Of a DNA stretch of 64,000 nt, positions 1-7,859 are shown piece by piece. Positions within the stretch are counted from its first letter, which is position 1. The number at the start of each line of letters is the position of its first letter. The DNA is taken from positions 62,001 through 126,000 of the forward strand of contig NZ_BMTV01000024.1 in NCBI RefSeq assembly GCF_014649855.1. Direction: 5' to 3'. This DNA is from Streptomyces roseolus. GTDB taxonomy: Bacteria > Actinomycetota > Actinomycetes > Streptomycetales > Streptomycetaceae. The position numbers were made by a program, and so were the translations under genes. The notes beneath the pieces are model-generated. The model saw only the letters and a program-made list of their open reading frames with translations, did no database searches and was not told the DNA's origin.

Positions 1-1
1 A

Positions 2-145
2 CCCCCGCACACCGGCGTCCCCGCCGGTTCCCGCAACGGCCCCCGTCCTCCCGCCGAGGACCCGTTCCCCCGGCCCGGCGGCGGGCAGCCGGCCCCCGCC
101 GCGGGCGGACGGCATGCCCCCCGAGAGGAGACGGACCCCTTCTGA
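2..145 (+). CDS. 3' end of an unidentified upstream gene (partial)
   Basis: An open frame enters from the left window edge and ends at TGA 143-145, 60 bp before recA2. The 47 visible residues are Pro/Gly/Ala/Arg-rich and end in ETDPF. No domain can be recognised, and such composition is common in disordered C-terminal tails, so this could be the tail of a real gene or chance open frame in GC-rich DNA. The sequence between it and position 206 contains no palindrome of the actinobacterial LexA-box type (CGAAC-N4-GTTCG). Confidence 0.3.
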   Translation, partial: PPHTGVPAGSRNGPRPPAEDPFPRPGGGQPAPAAGGRHAPREETDPF

Positions 146-205
146 CGGCCGGGCGCACCCGTGCGCCGGCCGCGCCCCCCACCGCACCCATCCGAGGCGG
201 ACCCC

Positions 206-1378
206 ATGAAGGAACAGGACCGCGAGGAAGCGCTCGAACTCGCCCTCGCCCAGATCGAAAAAAGGTTCGGCACCGGCTCGGTGATGCGCCTGGGCGATGA
301 ACCGGAGGCCCCGATCGGGGCCATCCCCACCGGCTCGATCGCCCTGGACCTCGCCCTGGGCGTCGGCGGCCTGCCGCGCGGCCGCGTGGTGGAGATCTAC
401 GGCCCGGAGTCCTCCGGCAAGACGACCCTGGCCCTGCACGCCATGGCCAACGCCCAGAAGACGGGCAGCATCGTGGCGTTCATCGACGCCGAGTACGGCC
501 TCGACCTCGAGTACGCCGGGCGGCTCGGCGTCGACACCGACGCCCTGCTGGTCTGCCAGCCGGACAACGGCGAACAGGCCCTGCAGATCGCCGACACCCT
601 CATCCGCTCCGGCGCCCTGGACCTCGTCGTCGTCGACTCCGTCGCCGCGCTGGTGCCGCGCGCGGAGATCGAGGGCGAGATGGGCGACCCGCACGTCGGC
701 CTGCAGGCCCGGCTGATGAGCCAGGCCCTCCGGAAGATCGCCGGAGCGCTGAACCACTCCGGAACCACGATGATCTTCATCAACCAGCTGCGCGAGAAGA
801 TCGGCGTGGTCTTCGGCTCGCCGGAGACCACGACCGGCGGCCGCGCCCTGAAGTTCTACGCCTCGGTCCGCCTGGACATCCGCCGGATCGAGACCCTCAA
901 GGACGGCACCGAGGCGGTCGGCAACCGCACCCGCGTCAAGGTGGCCAAGAACAAGGTCGCCCCACCGTTCAGGCAGGCCGAGTTCGACATCCTCTACGGC
1001 CGGGGCATCAGCCGCGAGGGCGAGTTGATCGACCTGGGCGTCCAGTACGGCCTGGTCCACAAGTCCGGCGCCTGGTACACGTACGAGGGCGACCGGCTCG
1101 GACAGGGCAAGGAGAACGCCCGCGCCTTCCTGAAGGACAACCCCGACCTCGCGGAGGAGATCGAGAAGAAGACCAGGGAGAGACTGGGCATCGGGACGCA
1201 TCCGGAGGCCCCGGCGGCGGAGTCCCGGCCGGCGGACGGGGCGAACCGGGCGGCCGCACCCGGCACCGTGCCGTTCGACCCGGCCCCGACCGGCCCGCGC
1301 TCCACCGGGACGGCCCCGTCGGCCCCGAGCGGTCCGGCCCCCCGCGTCCTCCTCGACGGCACTCCGGCCGGGCCGTGA
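206..1378 (+). CDS. recA: RecA recombinase paralogue (second RecA)
   Basis: A 390-aa RecA-family ATPase for homologous strand exchange. The start is taken as ATG 206 (MKEQDREEAL) because it gives the normal RecA N-terminus; an upstream in-frame GTG at 161 would add 15 unlike residues. Walker A GPESSGKT is at 66-73, the catalytic Glu is E96, Walker B LVVVDS is at 140-145, L1 lies around 157-164, and L2 (KIGVVFGSPETTTGG) is at 198-212. The C-terminal domain is conserved to about residue 330, followed by about 60 Pro/Ala-rich residues in place of an acidic tail. Against typical RecA it has Y97-G98 for H97-A98, L101 for P101, P162 for S162 in L1, and V202 for M202 in L2. No recX follows; instead a ruvB-like gene overlaps its stop. 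It is therefore probably an accessory paralogue rather than the housekeeping recA. Catalytic residues are intact, so activity is plausible. Confidence 0.93.
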   Translation: MKEQDREEALELALAQIEKRFGTGSVMRLGDEPEAPIGAIPTGSIALDLALGVGGLPRGRVVEIYGPESSGKTTLALHAMANAQKTGSIVAFIDAEYGLDLEYAGRLGVDTDALLVCQPDNGEQALQIADTLIRSGALDLVVVDSVAALVPRAEIEGEMGDPHVGLQARLMSQALRKIAGALNHSGTTMIFINQLREKIGVVFGSPETTTGGRALKFYASVRLDIRRIETLKDGTEAVGNRTRVKVAKNKVAPPFRQAEFDILYGRGISREGELIDLGVQYGLVHKSGAWYTYEGDRLGQGKENARAFLKDNPDLAEEIEKKTRERLGIGTHPEAPAAESRPADGANRAAAPGTVPFDPAPTGPRSTGTAPSAPSGPAPRVLLDGTPAGP

Positions 1379-2646
1379 AGACCAGCCGGCCGCTCCCTCA
1401 CTCCGGCGCGGGGCGAACGCCGGTGGACCGGCGCGGCACCGTGTTCCCCGGCGCCGCCACGCCCCGGGACGAGACCCCGGCCCCGGGCGGGGACGCAGCC
1501 GGCCGGCCCACCGCGGCGGAGCCGGCCCGCCGGCCGGTCGCGGCCCCCGCCGACGGCGAGGACCGGGTCACCGACGCGGCGTTGCGCCCCAAGGACCTGG
1601 ACGGGTTCATCGGCCAGGTACGGGTCCGCGAGCAGCTCGACCTCGTCCTCACGGCCGCGCGGCAGCGGAGCGCCACCGCCGACCACGTGCTGCTCTCCGG
1701 TGCCCCGGGGCTCGGCAAGACCACCCTGGCGATGATCATCGCCGCCGAGATGGGAGTCCCGCTGCGCGTCACCTCCGGCCCCGCCATCCAGCACCCGGGC
1801 GACCTGGCGGCGGTCCTGACCTCGCTCACCGGGGGCGAGGTCCTCTTCCTCGACGAGATCCACCGCATGTCCCGGCCCGCCGAGGAGATGCTCTACCTGG
1901 CGATGGAGGACTTCCGCGTCGACATCGTCGCCGGCACCGGCCTCGACGCGACCGCCCTGTCCCTCGACCTGCCGCCGTTCACCCTGGTCGGCGCCACCGT
2001 CCGGGCCGGCCTGCTGCTCCCGCCGCTGCGCGACCGCTTCGGCTTCACCGCCCACATGGAGTTCTACGACCCGGCCGAACTGGAACGCGTCGTCCAGCGC
2101 TCCGCCCGGCTGCTGGAGGTGGAGGTCGAGCCCGCGGGCGCCGCCGAGATCGCCGGCCGCTCCCGCGGCACCCCCCGCATCGCCAACCGGCTGCTGCGCC
2201 GGGTGCGGGACTACGCCCAGGTCACCGCCGACGGCGTGGTCACCCGCGAGATCGCGTCCGCGGCCCTGGGGGTCTACGAGGTCGACCGCCGTGGCCTCGA
2301 CCGTCTGGACCGGGCCGTGCTGCACGCCCTGCTGAAGCTGTTCGGCGGCGGCCCCGTCGGCCTGGCCACCCTCGCGGTCGCCGTGGGGGAGGACCGGGAG
2401 ACGGTGGAGGAGGTCGCCGAACCCTTCCTGGTACGCGAGGGACTGCTGGCCCGGACGCCCCGGGGGCGGGTCGCGACGCCCGCAGCCTGGGCCCACTTCG
2501 GGCTCGCGGCGCCGCCCGGCCCGTCCTGGGCCCCGTCCCCCCGGCCCCACCGGAACGGCGGCTCCGGACAGGGCGGCCCGCCCGCGGGCCGCGGACCGGA
2601 CCGGCCGGCACCGGCGGCCCGATCCGGCCCCCCGTCCCAGCGGTGA
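1375..2646 (+). CDS. ruvB: RuvB-like Holliday junction branch-migration ATPase paralogue
   Basis: A 423-aa AAA+ protein of the RuvB family. GTG 1375 overlaps the recA2 stop (GTGA), so translation is probably coupled. About 65 disordered N-terminal residues precede the core. Walker A GAPGLGKT is at 109-116, Walker B LFLDEIHR at 157-164, sensor 1 GATVRAG at about 206-212, arginine-finger region LRDRFG at 218-223, sensor 2 GTPRIANR at 265-272, and the winged-helix end RTPRGRVATPAAW near 360-372, followed by a Pro-rich tail. Every ATPase motif is present, but the beta-hairpin segment (AGTGLDATALSLD, about 186-198) differs from the usual GKGPGATAI type, and GATTRAG is GATVRAG. RuvB normally works with RuvA and RuvC, encoded together; neither is present here, so it may borrow the housekeeping RuvA or work with RecA2 alone. 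Confidence 0.92.
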   Translation: MKTSRPLPHSGAGRTPVDRRGTVFPGAATPRDETPAPGGDAAGRPTAAEPARRPVAAPADGEDRVTDAALRPKDLDGFIGQVRVREQLDLVLTAARQRSATADHVLLSGAPGLGKTTLAMIIAAEMGVPLRVTSGPAIQHPGDLAAVLTSLTGGEVLFLDEIHRMSRPAEEMLYLAMEDFRVDIVAGTGLDATALSLDLPPFTLVGATVRAGLLLPPLRDRFGFTAHMEFYDPAELERVVQRSARLLEVEVEPAGAAEIAGRSRGTPRIANRLLRRVRDYAQVTADGVVTREIASAALGVYEVDRRGLDRLDRAVLHALLKLFGGGPVGLATLAVAVGEDRETVEEVAEPFLVREGLLARTPRGRVATPAAWAHFGLAAPPGPSWAPSPRPHRNGGSGQGGPPAGRGPDRPAPAARSGPPSQR

Positions 2647-3006
2647 CCACCCACCGGGCGGACACCCCCGACCGGCCGCCCGGTCGAAGGGACACGCTCC
2701 GGACGCGAACCCGGCCGCCAAGGCGCCCGGACGCGCTGCGCCCGTTGTCGTGCGGAGGCGGCGTCCGCGCGTGCCGTGGACAGGAGGCGGGGGAGCCGCC
2801 CGGCTGCTTGGGCGCTCCACCAGCGGTGGGCGTCGGGCGAGAACGCGGCCTCGGGGACGTTGTCGATGGCTTCTTGGCGCACGGCGGGCGAGTCGTGTCA
2901 TTCGGTGCCGTCGATCACTCGCGGGGAGCGCCGCGGGAGACCCTCGAGGAGGGTGAAGAGCCGGGGGGCCGCCGTCAGCCGGTGTCGGCCGGCGCCGACC
3001 AGACGG
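2647..3006. other. Intergenic, no gene supported
   Basis: These 360 bp lie between convergently oriented ruvB2 and the Lrp-type regulator. Several frames stay open because of base composition, but none shows a recognisable domain, a good ribosome-binding site or a matching neighbour. No strong terminator hairpin was noticed. Confidence 0.5.
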
Positions 3007-3495
3007 TCACCGGCCTCCGGACGGCCGCCGGCCGTCGTCGGGCCCCCGGCGCGGCCGGTCCGGGCCGCGCCACGGCAGGGTCCGGCTGTAGACCACGTTC
3101 GTCGTCGTGGAACCGAAGCCGGCCAGTTCGTCCACGAGCGTCTCCAGGTGCCCCATGGAGGTGGCGGCCACCTTCAGGGCGTAGCAGTCGTCTCCGGTGG
3201 TACGCAGGCACTCCAGGAACTCCCTGCGCTCGGCGAGGAGTCGGCGCAGCGGCTCGTGCCGGTTGCCCGGGTACTTCAGCCGGACGACCGCGAGCACCGG
3301 GTAGCCGACCTTCGTCAGGTCGACCTCCGCGTGGTAGCCGGTGATGACGCCCGCCGCCTCCAGCTGGCGCACCCGCTCCGTGGTGGCCGACGGGCTCAGG
3401 CTCACCCGCCGTCCCAGCTCGCTGAGGGAGATTCGGCCGTCCTGCTGGAGCTGCCGGACGATCGCCCAGTCGACGTCGTCAAGATTCACGGTCAT
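3007..3495 (-). CDS. Lrp/AsnC family transcriptional regulator
   Basis: A 162-aa protein with the Lrp/AsnC layout. An N-terminal winged helix-turn-helix is present (LDDVDWAIVRQLQQDGRIS, then LSELGRRVSLSPSAT, about 5-45). A RAM/ligand-binding alpha-beta domain follows (GVITGYHAEVDLTKVGYPV, about 49-67, and DDCYALKVAATSM, about 101-113). The length matches the family, with a short basic tail. It is divergently transcribed from the F420-type oxidoreductase gene with 93 bp between the two starts, the usual arrangement for a local regulator of its neighbour; that role is inference. Family assignment is secure, the effector unknown. Confidence 0.92.
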   Translation of the reverse strand: MTVNLDDVDWAIVRQLQQDGRISLSELGRRVSLSPSATTERVRQLEAAGVITGYHAEVDLTKVGYPVLAVVRLKYPGNRHEPLRRLLAERREFLECLRTTGDDCYALKVAATSMGHLETLVDELAGFGSTTTNVVYSRTLPWRGPDRPRRGPDDGRRPSGGR

Positions 3496-3588
3496 CCGGC
3501 GAGACTACCGGGAAAGCCGCGGCGAAACCCGCGGAATACAAGGAGAGTTCTCTTCAGCCCCTCATGATCGCGGGGATAGCCTCCGACC

Positions 3589-4395
3589 ATGCAAATCGGC
3601 GTCAACGTCCCCAACTTCGGCCCCGGGACCGATCCCGGCGCGCTCCGCGACTGGGCACGGACCGTGGAGGGCCTCGGCTTCGACCTCCTCATGGTCTCGG
3701 ACCACGTGACCGTCACCCCGGACGTGGCCGAGCGGTATCCGGAGCCGTTCTACGAACCGTTCACGACGCTCTCCTGGCTCGCCGGCCTCACCACCCGAGT
3801 GCGGCTCGGCACCACCGTGCTCGTCCTGCCGTACCGGCATCCGCTGCTCGTCGCCCGCATGGCGGCGGGACTCGACCGGCTCAGCGGCGGCCGCTTCGTG
3901 CTGGGCGTGGGCATCGGCTGGGCGCGCCAGGAGTTCGACGCGCTCGGTGTGCCGTTCGCCGCGCGCGGCCGACTGACCGACGACGCTCTGGCCGCCCTGC
4001 GCGCGACCTGGCAGACGCACGGGGGAGCGGTGCCGATCTGGGTGGGCGGCAACAGCGAGGCCGGCATCCGCCGCGCCCTCCGCTTCGGCGACGCCTGGCA
4101 CCCGCTGCGCGGCACCCTGCCCTGGATGCGCTCGGTCGTCACCCGGCACGAACTGCCGGGCTTCGCGCCGCGTATCGCCCTGAAGGAGACCGCCGCGCCG
4201 GTCGACGGCCCCGAGCGGCCCGCAGGCGTCGGCACCCTCGAACAGATCCTGGACGACCTCGACCAACTGGCGCGTCTCGGCGCCGAAAGCGTCGTACTCG
4301 ACCCGTACCACGGCGACCCCGAGGAGACCCGTCGGCCGCACGCCGCCTGGAAGACCCTTGCCGCCGTGGCCGACCATCGGAGAACAGCACTGTGA
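3589..4395 (+). CDS. LLM-class F420-dependent oxidoreductase
   Basis: A 268-aa luciferase-like TIM-barrel protein. Family signatures visible are the N-terminal IGVNVPNFGPG, the DLLMVSDHV strand (about 31-39), RVRLGTTVLVLPYRHP (about 71-86), and the SGGRFVLGVGIGW segment (about 101-113) that in this family contributes to F420 binding. PIWVGGNSEAGIRRA (about 148-162) is also typical. The cofactor is probably F420 rather than FMN because of the actinobacterial TIGR03619-like pattern; that is inference from family resemblance. It overlaps the deaminase gene downstream by 4 nt (GTGA), so the two are an operon. Confidence 0.88.
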   Translation: MQIGVNVPNFGPGTDPGALRDWARTVEGLGFDLLMVSDHVTVTPDVAERYPEPFYEPFTTLSWLAGLTTRVRLGTTVLVLPYRHPLLVARMAAGLDRLSGGRFVLGVGIGWARQEFDALGVPFAARGRLTDDALAALRATWQTHGGAVPIWVGGNSEAGIRRALRFGDAWHPLRGTLPWMRSVVTRHELPGFAPRIALKETAAPVDGPERPAGVGTLEQILDDLDQLARLGAESVVLDPYHGDPEETRRPHAAWKTLAAVADHRRTAL

Positions 4396-4826
4396 TCACC
4401 CCCACCGACGAGGGACTCCTGCGGCGCGCCGTCGAGATCGCCGCGCACGCCGTCAGCCTGGGCGACGCCCCGTACGGCTCCTTGCTGGCCGGGCCGGACG
4501 GCACGATTCTCGCCGAGGCCCACAACACCGTGCGGCGCGACGAGGACATCACCGCCCACCCCGAGCTGAAGCTGGCCCGCTGGGCGGCGCGTGAACTCGA
4601 CCCGGACACGGCTGCCCGCACAACCCTGTACACCAGCTGCGAGCCCTGTGGCATGTGCGCGGGCGCCATCGTCCGCTCGGGCCTCGGCCGGGTCGTCCAC
4701 GCGCTGTCCACCGCGCAACTCGTGGAGCTCAACCCCGATTCGGGGGCCTGGCCCGCCGTCGTACAGGACGGCCCGGCCCTGTTCGACGAGGCCCGCGTCC
4801 CGATCGTGACGTACTACCGGCGTTGA
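4392..4826 (+). CDS. Zinc-dependent nucleoside/nucleobase deaminase
   Basis: A 144-aa cytidine/deoxycytidylate-deaminase-fold enzyme. GTG 4392 overlaps the preceding stop, and the short ITPTDEGLLRRAVEIA N-terminus is the family norm. The zinc and catalytic motifs are HPE (56-58), in place of the more common HAE, and PCGMC (85-89). The HPE form occurs in guanine/cytosine-type deaminases of actinobacteria; the substrate cannot be read from the sequence. It shares an operon with the F420-type oxidoreductase, suggesting a purine/pyrimidine or heterocycle catabolic context, which is inference. Confidence 0.9.
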   Translation: MITPTDEGLLRRAVEIAAHAVSLGDAPYGSLLAGPDGTILAEAHNTVRRDEDITAHPELKLARWAARELDPDTAARTTLYTSCEPCGMCAGAIVRSGLGRVVHALSTAQLVELNPDSGAWPAVVQDGPALFDEARVPIVTYYRR

Positions 4827-5076
4827 CCCGGCGCCGGCGGGCGCCCGTCCGCCAGCCGTGCCAGGAGCGCCACGGGCCGCGTCCGTCCCATCCGCCGCGG
4901 CCGGCTCGTCCTGCCCCGGTGGCGAATCCGTCGAGCAGACCGGGTGGGTACCGCCGGGTGTACATCCCGCTGACGAGTCGTCGGCGACCGCGTAGCACTT
5001 GAGGACGATCCCGCGTCCATAGGGAGGCGGACTTCTCGACCGGGAGGGAACCTCGGCCTGCGGTCGCCGTCTTCGT

Positions 5077-5111
5077 CCTCGTGTCGGCTTGATCGTCGAG
5101 TCGACACGAGG
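5077..5111 (+). promoter_or_regulatory. Perfect inverted repeat overlapping the TPR gene ribosome-binding site
   Basis: Perfect 10-bp arms CCTCGTGTCG (5077-5086) and CGACACGAGG (5102-5111) flank a 15-nt loop. The right arm runs into the purine-rich Shine-Dalgarno stretch (GAGGAGGG, about 5108-5115) of the TPR gene starting at 5120. In RNA the hairpin would hide part of the ribosome-binding site; in DNA it could be an operator. Confidence 0.5.
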
Positions 5112-5119
5112 AGGGTGTG

Positions 5120-6271
5120 ATGGCAGGTCAGGTGCGTAGGACGAGGCGGGCGAAGGCGTCGGCGCCGGAGTACCAGGGGGCTCTCGAATCGTTGTCGGTG
5201 AACGCCTCGCTGCCCGAGGTGCTGGCCCGGGGCATGGAGGAGCTGCGGACGGCCGAACGGGCCGGGGACCGGCGGGAGGAGGCGCGCTGCGGGCTGGCCG
5301 TGGCGGAGGCCTGCCGCAGGCTCGGACGCGTCGAGGAGGCCGACCGGGCGTGGAAGGCGAGCTACCGAGCGGCGCGTTCGGCCGGTCACGAGGGGGCCAT
5401 GGCGTGGGCCCTGTGGAGCGGCGGCACGCTGGCCCGACAGCGGGGTGCGTTCAGGCTGGCGTACCGGTTGCTGCGGCTGGCCGCCGAGACGGGCGAGCGG
5501 GGCGGGGACGTCGTCGTGCGCGGCTACTCACTGGCGGGGCTCGCCGAGACCGGGCGCATCCAGGGCGATTACGCGGCGGTGAGGAGGCTGCACGAGCAGC
5601 TGCTCGCCGAGGCCCGCCGCCGGGGCGAGGCCCGTCACACGGTGTGGGCGCTGGAGGGCATCGCGCAGATGCACCGCAACACCGGAGAATACGACGAGGC
5701 CCTGGCCCTGTTCGAGGAGGCGGCCGACACGGCGTTCCGAGCCGAGGACCGGCGCGGGTGGGCATGGGCGCTGCGCGGCATCGCGGACGTGGTGTCCGTG
5801 CGCGACGCCGACGTGGAACGCGCCCTGTCGCTGCTGTCCCAGGCGGAGCAGGCCTGCCGGGAGATGCGGCTTTCCAGCGCGCTCGCCTACAACCACAAGA
5901 TGCGCGGCAACGTGCTGTACCGGGCGGGCCGCTACGAGCAGGCCCGTGCGATGTACGCGCTGGCCCTTGAGGAGTTCCAGGAGATGGACGAGCCGCGCGG
6001 GACGGCGCTGTCGCGCCTGGGGCTGGTCAAGGCCTCCGCCCGTCTGGGGCGCGACGCCGCGCACACGGCCGTGGACCTGGCCGAGCTGCGCTCGACGCTG
6101 GACCGTATCGGGCTGCGCCATGCCCGGGACATGGTGGACAAGGCGGCGGCCGAACTGGGGATCGGGCCGCTGCCGGACCACGGCGGCCACGAGCAGGGTG
6201 CCGCGAGGCCCGTGCTGCCGCCGGCCGGGGCCGAGGCGCTTCAGGCCGCCGATGTGGAGGGCCTGCGGTGA
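5120..6271 (+). CDS. Tetratricopeptide-repeat protein
   Basis: A 383-aa soluble, all-helical protein built from TPR-like 34-residue helical hairpins. Clear units include RYEQARAMYALALEEFQEM and EYDEALALFEEAADTAFRA, each preceded by a G/A-rich helix A. No DNA-binding domain, membrane segment or enzymatic motif is seen, so it is most likely a scaffold or adaptor. ATG 5120 is preferred over GTG 5117 because the GAGGAGGG ribosome-binding site is better spaced. Its last codons overlap the polyprenyl synthase start (GTGA at 6268-6271), implying coupled expression and a joint function. A hairpin covers its ribosome-binding site. Confidence 0.82.
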   Translation: MAGQVRRTRRAKASAPEYQGALESLSVNASLPEVLARGMEELRTAERAGDRREEARCGLAVAEACRRLGRVEEADRAWKASYRAARSAGHEGAMAWALWSGGTLARQRGAFRLAYRLLRLAAETGERGGDVVVRGYSLAGLAETGRIQGDYAAVRRLHEQLLAEARRRGEARHTVWALEGIAQMHRNTGEYDEALALFEEAADTAFRAEDRRGWAWALRGIADVVSVRDADVERALSLLSQAEQACREMRLSSALAYNHKMRGNVLYRAGRYEQARAMYALALEEFQEMDEPRGTALSRLGLVKASARLGRDAAHTAVDLAELRSTLDRIGLRHARDMVDKAAAELGIGPLPDHGGHEQGAARPVLPPAGAEALQAADVEGLR

Positions 6272-7407
6272 GCGCCGTCCCGACACCGTCCTCGCCGGGT
6301 GCCGCAGTCGTGGCCACGGTGCGTTCGTCTCGTGATCACGACATTGATCGCGAGACGGATGACGACGTCGATCATGACGCGGCGTCGGTCCGTGTCCTGG
6401 AGCGTTGTCGTGAACTCGTCCGACCCGCGCTGGTGGAGGCGGTGGGCAGCCTCCATCCGTGGACCGGTGAGATGGCGGCGTACGCGCTGGGTTGGTCCGA
6501 CACGGTCGGTACACCGGACCCCGGCGGATCCGAGGGCAAGGGAGTGCGCCAGGCGTTCGCCGTGCTCGGGGCCGAGGCGGTCGGGGCCGATGGCGCGGAG
6601 GCCGTTCCCGGTGCCGTGGCCGTCGAACTCGTGCACACCTTCTCGCTCCTCCACGACGACATCATGGACGGCGACGCCCTGCGTCGGCAGCGGCCTGCGG
6701 TGTGGAAGGCGTACGGGACCGGACCGGCCGTTCTCGCGGGCGACGCGCTTCTCGCCCGGGCCGTGACCACCCTGGCCGAGGCCCCGGGCCGGCACGCGGC
6801 GTCCGCGGTCCGCTGCCTCTGCCGGACCCTGAACGCGCTGGTGTCCGGCCAGGCGCAGGACCTGCGCTTCGAGCGCCGTTCGTGGTACGGCCCCGGCGCG
6901 GTCGGACCGGAGCAGTACCGGTCGATGGCCGAACACAAGACCGGCGCCCTGCTGGGCTGCGCCATCGCGCTCGGCGCGGTCCTCGGCGGCGCCCCCGACC
7001 GGACCGTGAACGCGCTCGAACGGGCGGGCCGTCATCTCGGCCTCGCCTTCCAGGCGGTGGACGACATCCTCGGCATGTGGGGCGACCCCGCGGTGACCGG
7101 CAAACCCGTCCACGCCGACCTGCGCAGGGGCAAGAAGACCTACCCGATGCTGGCCGCACTGGCCGGTGGAGGCCGGGCCGCGCACGAGCTGGCGGCGCTG
7201 CTCGACCCTCCCCGGCCGCTCGACCACGAGGTCGCCGCACAAGTCGCGGCGCTCGTGGAGGAGCTGGGCGGGCGGACCGCGACCCGAGACGAAGCGCGCC
7301 GGCACCTGGACACCGCCCGCCGCGCGCTGCGCGACGCGTCCCTCACGCACACCGCCGTACAGCAATTGGACAGGCTGTTCACGTACGTGCTCGACCGGAC
7401 CAGGTGA
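6268..7407 (+). CDS. Polyprenyl (isoprenyl) diphosphate synthase, encapsulin-cargo-like
   Basis: A 379-aa trans-isoprenyl diphosphate synthase that condenses isopentenyl diphosphate with an allylic primer. The first aspartate motif LLHDDIMD ends at 134 and is followed by RRQRP. The second region reads DDILGMWGD (266-274) rather than DDxxD, as in many actinobacterial homologues. GKPVHADLRRGKKTYP (279-294) is the usual lid segment. About 40 N-terminal residues are disordered and Asp/His-rich. The HPWTGEMAAYALGW and MAEHKTGALLGC blocks resemble polyprenyl transferases reported as cargo of family-2 encapsulins, whose disordered N-terminus directs loading; no shell gene lies in this window. Coupled to the TPR gene upstream and closed by a strong terminator. 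Confidence 0.9.
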   Translation: MSAVPTPSSPGAAVVATVRSSRDHDIDRETDDDVDHDAASVRVLERCRELVRPALVEAVGSLHPWTGEMAAYALGWSDTVGTPDPGGSEGKGVRQAFAVLGAEAVGADGAEAVPGAVAVELVHTFSLLHDDIMDGDALRRQRPAVWKAYGTGPAVLAGDALLARAVTTLAEAPGRHAASAVRCLCRTLNALVSGQAQDLRFERRSWYGPGAVGPEQYRSMAEHKTGALLGCAIALGAVLGGAPDRTVNALERAGRHLGLAFQAVDDILGMWGDPAVTGKPVHADLRRGKKTYPMLAALAGGGRAAHELAALLDPPRPLDHEVAAQVAALVEELGGRTATRDEARRHLDTARRALRDASLTHTAVQQLDRLFTYVLDRTR

Positions 7408-7498
7408 TCACCGTTTCGCCGTTCTGATTCTCACCCCGTCAGCGACGGATCGGCGGCGGGGCCCGCAGCGGAGCGCGGAAGGACAGAGGACCGGGCGT

Positions 7499-7549
7499 GG
7501 GCGCCACCGCCGTACGCGCCGGGGGCGTGCCCGGGCGGCGGTGGCGCCC
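7499..7549 (+). terminator. Strong hairpin terminator after the polyprenyl synthase
   Basis: Perfect 14-bp arms GGGCGCCACCGCCG (7499-7512) and CGGCGGTGGCGCCC (7536-7549) enclose a 23-nt loop, 92 bp after the stop. There is no long T-tract, as usual in Streptomyces. Confidence 0.75.
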
Positions 7550-7682
7550 CACGTCGGGGGCGGGGGCGGGGCCGGGACCACCGGGGCGTGGCCACCGCCG
7601 GTGGGCCGGATGAGGCTGTCGAGAGGCGCTCGATGGGCAGAACCCGGCTCAGGCACCTCTCTTCGCGTCCCGCGTGCCCCTG

Positions 7683-7811
7683 GAAGAACCCGAGCTTCTT
7701 CGGCGAGTAGCTGACCAGCATGTTCTTCGTCTGCTGGTAGTGCTCCAGCATCATCTTGTGGGTCTCCCGGCCGATGCCCGACTGCTTGTAGCCGCCGAAG
7801 GCGGCGTGGGC
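7683..7811 (-). pseudogene. 3' fragment of aldehyde dehydrogenase (left direct repeat, putative att copy)
   Basis: On the minus strand this encodes the last about 43 residues of an aldehyde dehydrogenase, from HAAFGGYKQSGIGRETH to SPKKLGFF. It matches 25685-25813, the end of the complete gene, over 129 bp with three differences. The stop codon is lost here (TTC TTC CAG), and identity ends abruptly on both sides. It is in the same orientation as the complete copy, 18.0 kb away. A duplicated gene end in direct orientation is what integration of a mobile island into the 3' end of a gene produces; a copy made by recombination is the alternative. Confidence 0.85.
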
Positions 7812-7859
7812 GGATTTTGATGAAAGTCCGTAGGCGTGAAAGGTGGTCGACCAGGCGTG

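Noticed and set aside
161..205. Longer RecA2 from GTG 161
   Set aside because: The extra 15 residues are Pro/Arg-rich and unlike any RecA N-terminus; ATG 206 gives the normal start.
994..2901. A 635-codon minus-strand frame opposite recA2-ruvB2
   Set aside because: It mirrors conserved RecA and RuvB codons and has no motif or ribosome-binding site of its own.
2647..3006. Short protein-like minus-strand run (RQEAIDNVPEAAFSPDAHRW)
   Set aside because: It looks partly protein-like, but no family, start or continuation could be found, so no gene is called.
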